Source of the DNA: DAOTWY01 sp003696565
Lineage (GTDB): Bacteria; Chloroflexota; Anaerolineae; Aggregatilineales; Phototrophicaceae
Assembly (NCBI GenBank): GCA_034435635.1
Contig: DAOTWY010000066.1
Coordinates: forward strand, 1-21,085
DNA length: 21,085 bases
Reading direction: 5' to 3'
This document shows positions 14,531 through 21,085 of this stretch, piece by piece; position 1 is the first letter of the stretch; the number at the start of each line of letters is the position of its first letter. The translations under genes and the position numbers were made by a program. Under the pieces are notes generated by a model that was not told where the DNA came from, ran no database searches, and was given only the letters and a program-made list of their open reading frames with translations.

Positions 14531-16456
14531 ATGAATTTTCTAACACCAGTTGCCTTCCTGGGCGGATTATTGGCAATTCCGATTATTTTGATGTATATGC
14601 TACGGCTTCGTAGGCGAGAAGTGCCGATTTCTAGCACGTTTTTGTGGCAACAAGTTTTACAGGATACCGAGGCAAACACACCCTGGCAGCGATTACGCCG
14701 TAACTTATTGCTGATTTTACAATTGATTATTTTGGCATTTATCGTATTGGCTTTGGCACGTCCGTTTATGACAGTTCAAGCTGTGAGTGCCGGGCAAGTT
14801 ACCGTGCTGTTAGACGCTTCCGCTAGTATGCAAGCCAATGATATGGATGGAGGGCACACGCGTTTTGAAATTGCTCAGCAGGAAGCTCTAAACATTGTTG
14901 AGACACTGAGTGCTGGGGATCGAATGACCGTGATCCGTGTGGCAGAAGTGCCGGAAGTCCTTGCTTCATCTACGACTGACCGTAGTTTATTGCGAGATGT
15001 GATCCGTACAGCACGTGTTAGTTCTGCACAAAGTGATTGGAATGCTGCGCTGAATTTGGCTGTTTCTGGTTTGGCAGGCGCGGAAGATTTTACCATGGTA
15101 ATTATTGGCGATGGCGGTTTGCCACCAGGAACCGGCATACCAGGCTCAAATGTGGAACTTATCTATATTCCAGTTGGTAATTCTGGTGATAATATTGCTA
15201 TCACAGCCTTAGCAACACGCGCATTACCCGGACAGCCCCCAGAACTTTATGCACGAATTACGAATTTCAGTGAAACCGAAGCGCGGGTGGTATTTACATT
15301 GTTTGTTGATGGTGAACGGTTTGTGACACAAAATCAAACGGTGCCGCCTAATAGTAGCCTGCCCGTTATTTCATCTGCACTGCCAGATGGATTTGAATTT
15401 ATCCAGGCAACCTTGACCAAGTCAGTTAATTCAATTGCGCAAGATTATCTGACAATTGATAATACAGCCTATGCGGTTTCTGGTCATGACCATATACGCC
15501 GTGTATTGTTGGTAACATCTGGCAATATCTATATCGAACAGGTGTTGCGTAGTTTGCCCGGGTTGAATACAGTGCGTGCCGAGGGAACAGGAAGCATTCC
15601 TGATGGTTATGATTTATATATCTTTGATCAAGTTGTCCCACAAAACCTGCCGCAAGGGGATTTGCTGTTTATCAACCCTCAGGAGGACAGTCCATTTTTT
15701 ACCCGTATGGCTGAAAGCCAAAACACACAAAATCCAATTGTGCTTGATCCGGCTGATCCACGCATGACTTATGTAGATGTGTCTCAGTTGCATGTATTGA
15801 AATTAACACAACTGGCAAATGTGGAATGGGCAGATCCATTGATTATGGTAGATGGTGGTGCATTATTATTAGCAGGGGAGGTAGATGGAAGACAGATCGC
15901 AGTAATGCCTTTTAATTTACGTGAGTCAGATTTGCCGTTGCAGGTTACATGGCCCATATTGATGGCAAATTTAGCAGAATGGTTTACGCCACGCACGGTG
16001 ATTGATATTACAGATAGCCTAAGTGTAGGGGAATCGCTTGCTATTCATCCCCCCTTTGAAACTGATGTTGTTCGGATTACCGCCCCAGATGAACAAGTTT
16101 ATGAGTTGCCTTTTGAACGAGATACAGTTGTTTTTGCAGCAACCACACATCCAGGGTTTTATCAACTTGAGTTGTTAAAAGACGGACAATTAATCGGTAG
16201 TCAACAATTTGCTGTTAATCTTTTCAGTCTACTGGAAAGTGCTATCCAACCTGTTTCTATTGATAATTTGATTGTTGAGGGCACACAAATTAGTGTGGGG
16301 ATACAAGATGAGTTAGGACAACGTGAGTTATGGTCTTATGTTATTGTACTTGCATTGTTGTTTTTACTGATCGAGTGGTATGCTTATCATCGGCAAATGC
16401 GTGTGCCTACTGTTTTTCGTCCAATATCCGGGCGGAAATTGCAAGCAGCATCATAA
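14531..16456 (+). CDS. BatA-like membrane protein with vWA domain
   Basis: The 641-aa protein opens with the BatA N-terminal module: MNFLTPVAFLGGLLAIPIILMY as the first TM, the LRLRRREVPISSTFLW linker, and a second TM at about 58-77. A vWA domain (88-215) has an intact DASAS metal site at 95-99 and IIGDGG at 191-196. The middle part (about 220-595) is extracytoplasmic beta-rich sequence. A C-terminal TM at about 600-619 is followed by a short cytoplasmic tail. The family is linked to MoxR-DUF58 clusters and to aerotolerance genes in Bacteroides, though the biochemical role is unsettled. AAAGGA lies 12 bases before the ATG. It ends at a strong terminator and is the last gene of its operon. Confidence 0.93.
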   Translation: MNFLTPVAFLGGLLAIPIILMYMLRLRRREVPISSTFLWQQVLQDTEANTPWQRLRRNLLLILQLIILAFIVLALARPFMTVQAVSAGQVTVLLDASASMQANDMDGGHTRFEIAQQEALNIVETLSAGDRMTVIRVAEVPEVLASSTTDRSLLRDVIRTARVSSAQSDWNAALNLAVSGLAGAEDFTMVIIGDGGLPPGTGIPGSNVELIYIPVGNSGDNIAITALATRALPGQPPELYARITNFSETEARVVFTLFVDGERFVTQNQTVPPNSSLPVISSALPDGFEFIQATLTKSVNSIAQDYLTIDNTAYAVSGHDHIRRVLLVTSGNIYIEQVLRSLPGLNTVRAEGTGSIPDGYDLYIFDQVVPQNLPQGDLLFINPQEDSPFFTRMAESQNTQNPIVLDPADPRMTYVDVSQLHVLKLTQLANVEWADPLIMVDGGALLLAGEVDGRQIAVMPFNLRESDLPLQVTWPILMANLAEWFTPRTVIDITDSLSVGESLAIHPPFETDVVRITAPDEQVYELPFERDTVVFAATTHPGFYQLELLKDGQLIGSQQFAVNLFSLLESAIQPVSIDNLIVEGTQISVGIQDELGQRELWSYVIVLALLFLLIEWYAYHRQMRVPTVFRPISGRKLQAAS

Positions 16457-16462
16457 AAATAT

Positions 16463-16490
16463 CTGGGGCAGATTTTGAAATCCACCCCAG
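16463..16490. terminator. Bidirectional intrinsic terminator
   Basis: CTGGGG and CCCCAG pair, with an inner GATT/AATC stem around TTGA, between the stops of two convergent genes. The plus side is followed by TTTT and the minus side by ATATTTTT, so it can end both the BatA-like message and the ATPase message. Confidence 0.8.
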
Positions 16491-16502
16491 TTTTCATCAG
16501 CA

Positions 16503-19190
16503 TTAGTTTGCAGGAAGTAATGTTGGTTGCCCTTGAATAATTGCTATCCATGCTGGTAGCCAACCGATGCCAAATAACTCAAGTTGAATATCTTTCTTAT
16601 AAGGGTTAATCACATACTCCTGTGTATTTGCAGCGATTCGCGCCCATTTGTCATTGATTTCTGCTAGGGCTGCCTCAAAATCTTGCTCTAACTTGGCGAT
16701 CTCTTCCTCAATTTCTTCCAGGAATTCTTCGCTCTCTTTGATGTCTTCTTTGGTTTGTCTACGATAGCGTGTCGCGCGGCTCATACGGGAAAGGGTGTAG
16801 TTAAATCGTCCCTTCCAAATACTTGCTAAAGCTTCGCCTGTTGTGAATAACTCTTCTAAGCGGCGATCTCGAATTTCTTTCTTTTCAGCTGTCAGTTCCT
16901 GCTGCTTACGGCGATATTTTTCCTCTAATTTTTCCATCATGCCAGCAAATTTTTGTGAGACTTTATCCATTTCTTTATCACGGGCTTCACGGGCTGCTTG
17001 CTGAACATCTGCCTGAAAGATGCTGAATTCTTCATCTGGATTGCCGTAAATTTTCAGATCTGGATTGAATGGTATCACTAACATCGCTGTATTATATAAC
17101 ATATCAACAACTTCAGTTTTGAGTTGCTTTAAGCGTTTACTATCTGTTAAGCCTGGTGGTAAATCACCAAAAGCAGCTGGTTCAAGCGGTTTGGTGGCAA
17201 CACTGCGTGCATCAATAGGATCAACCAGATAATCTTCCCAATGGATTAGACCGGCTTGGCGTAAATCAGGCACTTCATAAGTGAAAATACGTGCCGTGTA
17301 AACATTCGCCTTGCGATCTTGATAGCGCACTACCGCTTGAATAAGTAAAACTGGTTTATAAACTAACATGCCGCCTTGTACATTTTGAACAGGTACGCCG
17401 CTTGATTGTTGCCAAGCACCAAGTGCTTGCTGCATGTTGAATTGTGGTGGCAGATAATATTGCGCAATTGAGCTTGATACCGGCGGCGGCTTTGGTGTAA
17501 AGCCCTGCGGTAAATTGCCGCGTGTTGGTGTGGGCATACTGGGCTGAGAAGGCTGAATCGCTTGTGTAGGCTGCTGGGCGGATTGCGCGCCAAAATACTG
17601 CTCTTGTGGGCTACGTATTTTTTGCCCTGGTAAGCCAGGTGGCATCCCCGGTAATTGGGGTGGGGCTGGCACTGGTGCATTCGGATAATGGGATTGAATG
17701 CCAGCGGTTTGCTGCCAGTTTTGGCGTGCCATATGCTGAGGTGTTTTTTGTTGAAGCTTTGTTAATAATGCCTCACGTTGTGGACGCATCAAGATTTCGA
17801 TTTGTTGACGGGTTAGCGGTCCACGTAAATAACTCATACACCACCGTGTATGAAGTAATAACGGACTATCTGAATCATGTACGTTTCGCATTAAAAAGAT
17901 ACGAGGCGGAATATCTGCAATCATCTGAGCGACATCTTCAACTTTCATTGAATCATCGGTTGTCGCCATCGACCGTAAACCATCAATCACTTTTTTCTTG
18001 TCATTTTCAGATTGCAGTCGTCCAATAAACCATGTTCCAGCGTTTGTTAACCCTTTGTAATCCAGATCACCTGGATTTTGTGTGGCTAAAATCAACCCAA
18101 TGCCAAACGCACGCGCCTGCTTCAATAAACGCAAGATTGGTTCCTTAGTTGGCGGATTTTTAGGATATGGTGGGAAGTATCCGAACATTTCATCAATATA
18201 CAAGATGGCACGTAAGCTAGTTGTCCCGCTTAACCCACGCATCCAACTGAGCATATTTTCTAAGATGAGCGTTGTAATGAACATGCGTTCTTGTTCATTT
18301 AGGTGCGCTGTGTAGAAAATGGATACACGCGGTCTGCCATTTGGTTGATAAAGCAAGCTTTTAATATCTAATGATTGCCCAACCATCCACGATTGAAACG
18401 TTGGCGCAGCGATAATGTTGTTTAATTCCATTGCCAGGCTAAAGCGTTTCTTCTCGCTCATGAATTGATCAATAGGCATCACGCCGAGTTTATCAAAAGG
18501 GGGTTTTTGTACCTGTAAAATAATGTCCTCAAGCGTTAGATCAATACCTTGCCGCCAATTATATTCAAAAATGTTTGTCAGTAGAACATGCTCAGGGTCT
18601 TTTACTGGCTCTGCGTTGATGCCGGCTAATGCTAAAAGGGCAGTGGTAATTCCGTTAATTTTTTCACGTAGAACTTCCTCTTGTCCACTAAAACCGCCTT
18701 TAGGTGCCTTAAGTGAGGCGAGAATACTAATCGGTAATCCTGCATCACTACCTGGCGTATAAACGCTGATCTGCGTCGCTAGATCTCGCCAACGAAGCCT
18801 ATCTGGCACAATTCCCCAACTTTGTAGTCCATCACGCCAACGTTGTGCGACATCAGCGGCATAGGCATCAACATCCATCCCAGCACGTCGTGCGTCATCA
18901 ATATTGATCCAGGGCTTAAAATCCTCCGGCTTTAAGTCTGGAAAATTTAACATGAGGTTCGTGATGTCACCCTTGGGGTCAATAATAATGGCTGGGATGT
19001 TATCTAAAATGGCTTCTTCTAACATAGTGATACACAAGCCAGTCTTACCACTACCGGTCATCCCAACAACAACCGCATGGGTTGTTAGGTCACGCGAGTC
19101 ATAATAGACCACATCATCATCAAGACGATTTGTTTGAGGGTTATAGCGGCGACCAAGATAAAAGGTCGTAGGTGCTTCAATAAACGGCAT
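16503..19190 (-). CDS. HerA/FtsK-like P-loop ATPase with long C-terminal coiled coil
   Basis: I start it at ATG 19190 because GGAG lies 7 bases upstream and the promoter lies in the extra 27 codons of the longer frame; this gives 895 aa. An N-terminal beta-rich start (FIEAPTTFYLGRRY) precedes Walker A GMTGSGKTG (43-51), IDPKGD (70-75), Walker B ILYIDE (about 329-334), and sensor-like ATQNPGDLDYKG. These are features of HerA/DUF87-type pumping ATPases. A Pro/Gln linker (about 480-580) joins a C-terminal domain and a coiled coil (about 730-845) rich in Glu, Lys and Arg. No NurA nuclease neighbour is present, so DNA-end processing is doubtful. It probably forms hexamers that translocate DNA or protein; the substrate is unknown. 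No TM helix. Confidence 0.93.
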   Translation of the reverse strand: MPFIEAPTTFYLGRRYNPQTNRLDDDVVYYDSRDLTTHAVVVGMTGSGKTGLCITMLEEAILDNIPAIIIDPKGDITNLMLNFPDLKPEDFKPWINIDDARRAGMDVDAYAADVAQRWRDGLQSWGIVPDRLRWRDLATQISVYTPGSDAGLPISILASLKAPKGGFSGQEEVLREKINGITTALLALAGINAEPVKDPEHVLLTNIFEYNWRQGIDLTLEDIILQVQKPPFDKLGVMPIDQFMSEKKRFSLAMELNNIIAAPTFQSWMVGQSLDIKSLLYQPNGRPRVSIFYTAHLNEQERMFITTLILENMLSWMRGLSGTTSLRAILYIDEMFGYFPPYPKNPPTKEPILRLLKQARAFGIGLILATQNPGDLDYKGLTNAGTWFIGRLQSENDKKKVIDGLRSMATTDDSMKVEDVAQMIADIPPRIFLMRNVHDSDSPLLLHTRWCMSYLRGPLTRQQIEILMRPQREALLTKLQQKTPQHMARQNWQQTAGIQSHYPNAPVPAPPQLPGMPPGLPGQKIRSPQEQYFGAQSAQQPTQAIQPSQPSMPTPTRGNLPQGFTPKPPPVSSSIAQYYLPPQFNMQQALGAWQQSSGVPVQNVQGGMLVYKPVLLIQAVVRYQDRKANVYTARIFTYEVPDLRQAGLIHWEDYLVDPIDARSVATKPLEPAAFGDLPPGLTDSKRLKQLKTEVVDMLYNTAMLVIPFNPDLKIYGNPDEEFSIFQADVQQAAREARDKEMDKVSQKFAGMMEKLEEKYRRKQQELTAEKKEIRDRRLEELFTTGEALASIWKGRFNYTLSRMSRATRYRRQTKEDIKESEEFLEEIEEEIAKLEQDFEAALAEINDKWARIAANTQEYVINPYKKDIQLELFGIGWLPAWIAIIQGQPTLLPAN

Positions 19191-19227
19191 GTGATTACTC
19201 CAACATGAATCAACATTTGTTCTAAGT

Positions 19228-19258
19228 TTGTAGTATATCACATTTTGTGCGGTACAAT
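19228..19258. promoter_or_regulatory. Overlapping divergent promoters
   Basis: On the minus strand TGATATACT (19240-19232) is an extended -10 for the ATPase gene. On the plus strand TTGTAG (19228-19233) and TACAAT (19253-19258), 19 bases apart, are a weaker candidate for the Nudix operon. The two overlap, and CACA-TTT-TGTG (19239-19249) between them is an inverted repeat where one protein could affect both directions. Confidence 0.5.
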
Positions 19259-19281
19259 GGAAGAAAAACAAGGTGAATCAT

Positions 19282-19728
19282 ATGCGAACAAAACGTGCTG
19301 CGGGGGTACTTCTTTTTCGTGAAAAGCCTACTTGTCAGTTTCTACTGATGAAGCACCCAGAGCGTTGGGATTTGCCCAAAGGGCACCAAGATGATGGTGA
19401 GACTGATGTGCAAACTGCTCTACGTGAAATGTGGGAAGAGACCGGTATTGACCCAAAAGCTGTTCGTCTTGATCCGTCTTTCCGGTTTGTTACATCTTAT
19501 AACGTTACTTATCCCGAATATGGTGATGAGGTTTTTCATAAAACACTGGTGATATTTCTTGGCTGGCTACAAGGCGATGCTGAGGTTAATGTCACAGAAC
19601 ATGGCGGGTATCAGTGGTTTGCTTGGCAACCTCCTCATCAGTTTCACAATCCCACCATTGACCCGCTCCTCGCTCAGGTAGAAGCTTATTTTAAGGCTGG
19701 GGAAATTAAATCATGCGATATAAATTAA
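19282..19728 (+). CDS. Nudix hydrolase
   Basis: I start it at ATG 19282, which has AAGGTGA about 7 bases before it; a GTG at 19273 overlaps that ribosome site. The 148-aa protein has a complete Nudix box, GHQDDGETDVQTALREMWEETGI (split, residues about 35-57), with the REUXEE metal-binding core. RWDLPKGH just before it resembles dinucleoside tetraphosphate (Ap4A-type) hydrolases, so removal of a nucleoside diphosphate-X or Ap4A is a reasonable guess. It is first in a tight operon: the GNAT gene starts 16 bases before its stop. Family firm; substrate unproven. Confidence 0.92.
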   Translation: MRTKRAAGVLLFREKPTCQFLLMKHPERWDLPKGHQDDGETDVQTALREMWEETGIDPKAVRLDPSFRFVTSYNVTYPEYGDEVFHKTLVIFLGWLQGDAEVNVTEHGGYQWFAWQPPHQFHNPTIDPLLAQVEAYFKAGEIKSCDIN

Positions 19729-20222
19729 AACCAATGAATCGCACAATTGCTGAGCGAATTATCCGTTGGCGATATGCGCCATCACAACAAGGATTTAGTC
19801 ATCACTTGATAACTGCAGATGCTCAAATCGATTTTTTTATCAACCCGATTAACCAATACTATGTACTAAAGACGGAAACAGATGATATCGTTGCGATTTG
19901 CCGTATAAAAACAGAGCAACCAATGCACAACGAGCTTGCGAATCCGCTAGATGTCTCTGATGACATTTTAGATATCGAAATTAATGTTCGTCCAGATTTA
20001 ATTACGAAGGGGCAAGGGCATCGTTATATTCACCTTTTATTACAATTGATGCGCCAGCAGTTTCATGCTCGTCATTTTCGTGTTACTATTGCGGAGTCCA
20101 ATATGCAGGCGTTGCGCTTGTATCAGCAAGCTGGTTTTCAACCTGTCGATACTTACCAACGTGCAGATGATGGACAACGGTTTATCATTCTGATGACAAA
20201 GGAACAACAGTTATGCGTATAG
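19713..20222 (+). CDS. GNAT-family N-acetyltransferase
   Basis: The 169-aa protein shows the GNAT order: an N-terminal helix (RTIAERIIRWRY), beta strands (YYVLKTETDDIVAICRI), the central strand ILDIEINVRP before the acetyl-CoA loop TKGQGHRYIHLLL (a variant of Q/RxxGxG/A), and the C-terminal NMQALRLYQQAGFQPV motif. It transfers an acetyl group from acetyl-CoA to an unknown amine. It overlaps the Nudix gene by 16 bases and rpiB by 10 bases, so translation is probably coupled along the operon. GGGGA lies about 10 bases before the ATG. A second in-frame ATG, eight codons in, has no ribosome site. Confidence 0.88.
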   Translation: MRYKLKPMNRTIAERIIRWRYAPSQQGFSHHLITADAQIDFFINPINQYYVLKTETDDIVAICRIKTEQPMHNELANPLDVSDDILDIEINVRPDLITKGQGHRYIHLLLQLMRQQFHARHFRVTIAESNMQALRLYQQAGFQPVDTYQRADDGQRFIILMTKEQQLCV

Positions 20223-20671
20223 CATTAGCATCAGACCATGCTGGTTATCCATTAAAACAATACTTGGTTGATTATTTAAGTGGGCAAGGGCATGATATCT
20301 TAGATTTGGGTGTAGATACCCCAGATATCCCATCAGATTACCCGGATGCGTCCGCTGCGGTAGCTCAGGCAATATTAGACAAACAAGTAGAACGTGGTAT
20401 CTTGGTTTGTGGTAGTGGGGTTGGCGCGTCGATTGCTGCTAATAAATTTCCTGGCATTTATGCTGCGGTATGCCATGATACCTATAGCGCACGCCAAGGG
20501 GTAGAGCATGACAATATGAATATCTTATGTATGGGTGCGCGTGTTATTGGTGTCAATATCGCTTGTGAACTTGTTAATGCGTTTATTAATGCCGTTTTTT
20601 CCGCTGATGAAGAACGTCATGTTCGGCGTTTTCATAAGGTGCAGGCAATCGAGAAGCAACATTTGGTATAA
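20213..20671 (+). CDS. rpiB: Ribose-5-phosphate isomerase B
   Basis: The 152-aa protein has the usual RpiB length and motifs: SDHAGYPLK (7-15), with Asp8-His9 of the phosphate site, ILVCGSGVGASIAANK (63-78), with Cys66 as the catalytic base and the anion-hole GSGVG, and HDNMNILCMGARVIG (99-113), with His99 in the ring-opening region. It interconverts ribulose 5-phosphate and ribose 5-phosphate in the cytoplasmic pentose phosphate pathway. A related LacAB-type or allose isomerase role cannot be excluded from sequence alone. AAGGA lies 9 bases before the ATG, which overlaps the end of the GNAT gene. It is the last gene of the Nudix-GNAT-rpiB operon. Confidence 0.94.
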   Translation: MRIALASDHAGYPLKQYLVDYLSGQGHDILDLGVDTPDIPSDYPDASAAVAQAILDKQVERGILVCGSGVGASIAANKFPGIYAAVCHDTYSARQGVEHDNMNILCMGARVIGVNIACELVNAFINAVFSADEERHVRRFHKVQAIEKQHLV

Positions 20672-20690
20672 CTTAACAACTGATTATACC
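20665..20690. terminator. Possible terminator after rpiB
   Basis: GGTATAA and TTATACC form a 7-bp stem around a 12-base loop that overlaps the rpiB stop and touches the stop of the convergent TPR gene. A weak TATAGTTTTAA follows on the plus strand. The stem is AT-rich and the support is modest. Confidence 0.35.
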
Positions 20691-21085
20691 TATAGTTTTA
20701 ATCGAGAGATTCCTTGCTGATGTCCCATCTCTTGATAGAGGGTGAGGGCTTTTTGTCGGTTTTTTTCTTTTGAGTGATAATCGTTTATTTCATCATACAG
20801 TTGGCTCAAGAGTTCATAGACACGAGCAATCCCAATTTTCCAACCGAGTTCATGATAAATTGCAACAGCGCGGTCATAATAAGTAATAGCAAGGTCATAT
20901 TGCCCAGCTAAGTGATAAATCCGACCAAACACTTGGTTTAATGCACCTGCTTGGTAAGGGGATTTGTCACTCTTGCGTAGCATTTGGCATCGTTTTGCTG
21001 CTTGTAACCCTTTGTCAATATTACCTTGTAGAGCATATATTTCACTAGCTAATTGAAGCATGCTAGCTTCTGCATCATGTTGTCC
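20690..21085 (-). CDS. Tetratricopeptide-repeat protein, N-terminus cut by window edge
   Basis: The frame is open through the right edge (GQHDAEAS precedes the first Met at 21061), so this is the C-terminal 131 residues of a longer protein. It holds about three TPR units of the 40-residue type, with the tell-tale FGRIYHLAGQYDLAITYYDRAVAIY and RVYELLSQLYDEINDYHSKEKNRQKALTLYQEMG (split in the middle). Such repeats often form the sensor arm of ATPase-type regulators or adaptor proteins, but the rest of the protein is not in the window. There is no TM helix in the visible part. Confidence 0.88.
   Translation of the reverse strand, partial: GQHDAEASMLQLASEIYALQGNIDKGLQAAKRCQMLRKSDKSPYQAGALNQVFGRIYHLAGQYDLAITYYDRAVAIYHELGWKIGIARVYELLSQLYDEINDYHSKEKNRQKALTLYQEMGHQQGISRLKL

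Noticed and set aside
19191..19271. 27-codon N-terminal extension of the HerA-like ATPase
   Set aside because: It has no ribosome site and covers the extended -10 at 19232-19240; the ATG at 19190 has a GGAG at the right distance.

Overview
The window looks like a chromosomal segment of a free-living Gram-positive-like or monoderm-type bacterium, most probably a Chloroflexota (Anaerolineae-like) lineage of moderate-to-low GC. The basis is gene style: long Thr/Pro-rich stalks joined to SH3b domains, LysM and SdrD_B-like envelope proteins, a short DUF58 plus BatA-type vWA pair, a TM1410-type glycoside hydrolase and a PadR-MFS pair. No 16S gene or other phylogenetic marker is present, so the taxonomic call is inference.

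Layout. (1) 1-7647 is an envelope-protein region. A truncated secreted PPC-like protein (minus) runs off the left edge. Next comes a secreted three-module protein (sugar-binding-like domain, LysM, VOC/glyoxalase-like domain; minus) and a 104-aa dimeric alpha-beta-barrel-like protein (minus). A 769-aa membrane protein (plus) follows, with a TPR/coiled-coil interior, one TM helix, a Thr/Pro stalk and an SH3b tip. It is followed by a second sugar-binding-like/LysM protein (plus), which ends in an SdrD_B-like domain and a TM anchor, and a small SdrD_B-TM protein (plus). The two LysM proteins are duplicates with exchanged C-terminal halves. (2) 7657-9517 is a PadR repressor-MFS efflux operon (minus) with a good promoter and a palindromic operator candidate. 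(3) 9591-12355 is a two-gene operon (minus) of unrecognised soluble paralogues, one of the two most interesting parts of the window. (4) 12551-16456 is a plus-strand operon of a TM1410/GH114-like secreted glycosidase, a DUF58 protein and a BatA-like vWA membrane protein, without the usual adjacent MoxR ATPase. (5) 16503-19190 is a HerA/FtsK-like ATPase (minus), separated from the operon before it by a bidirectional terminator. (6) 19282-20671 is a tightly overlapping operon of Nudix hydrolase, GNAT acetyltransferase and RpiB (plus). (7) A TPR protein (minus) runs off the right edge.

How the genes work together. The left third is plausibly a cell-wall sensing or anchoring set: LysM and SH3b bind wall glycans or peptides, and the TPR region of the 769-aa protein would be the cytoplasmic side. 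Regions 3 and 4 are transcribed divergently from a shared 195-bp spacer and may be co-regulated, but nothing in the sequence proves a functional link. Several promoters share an extended -10 of the form TGnTATAAT, three of them followed by CGC. No tRNA, rRNA, CRISPR array, IS element or prophage gene was seen, and no gene-free stretch exceeds about 205 bases.
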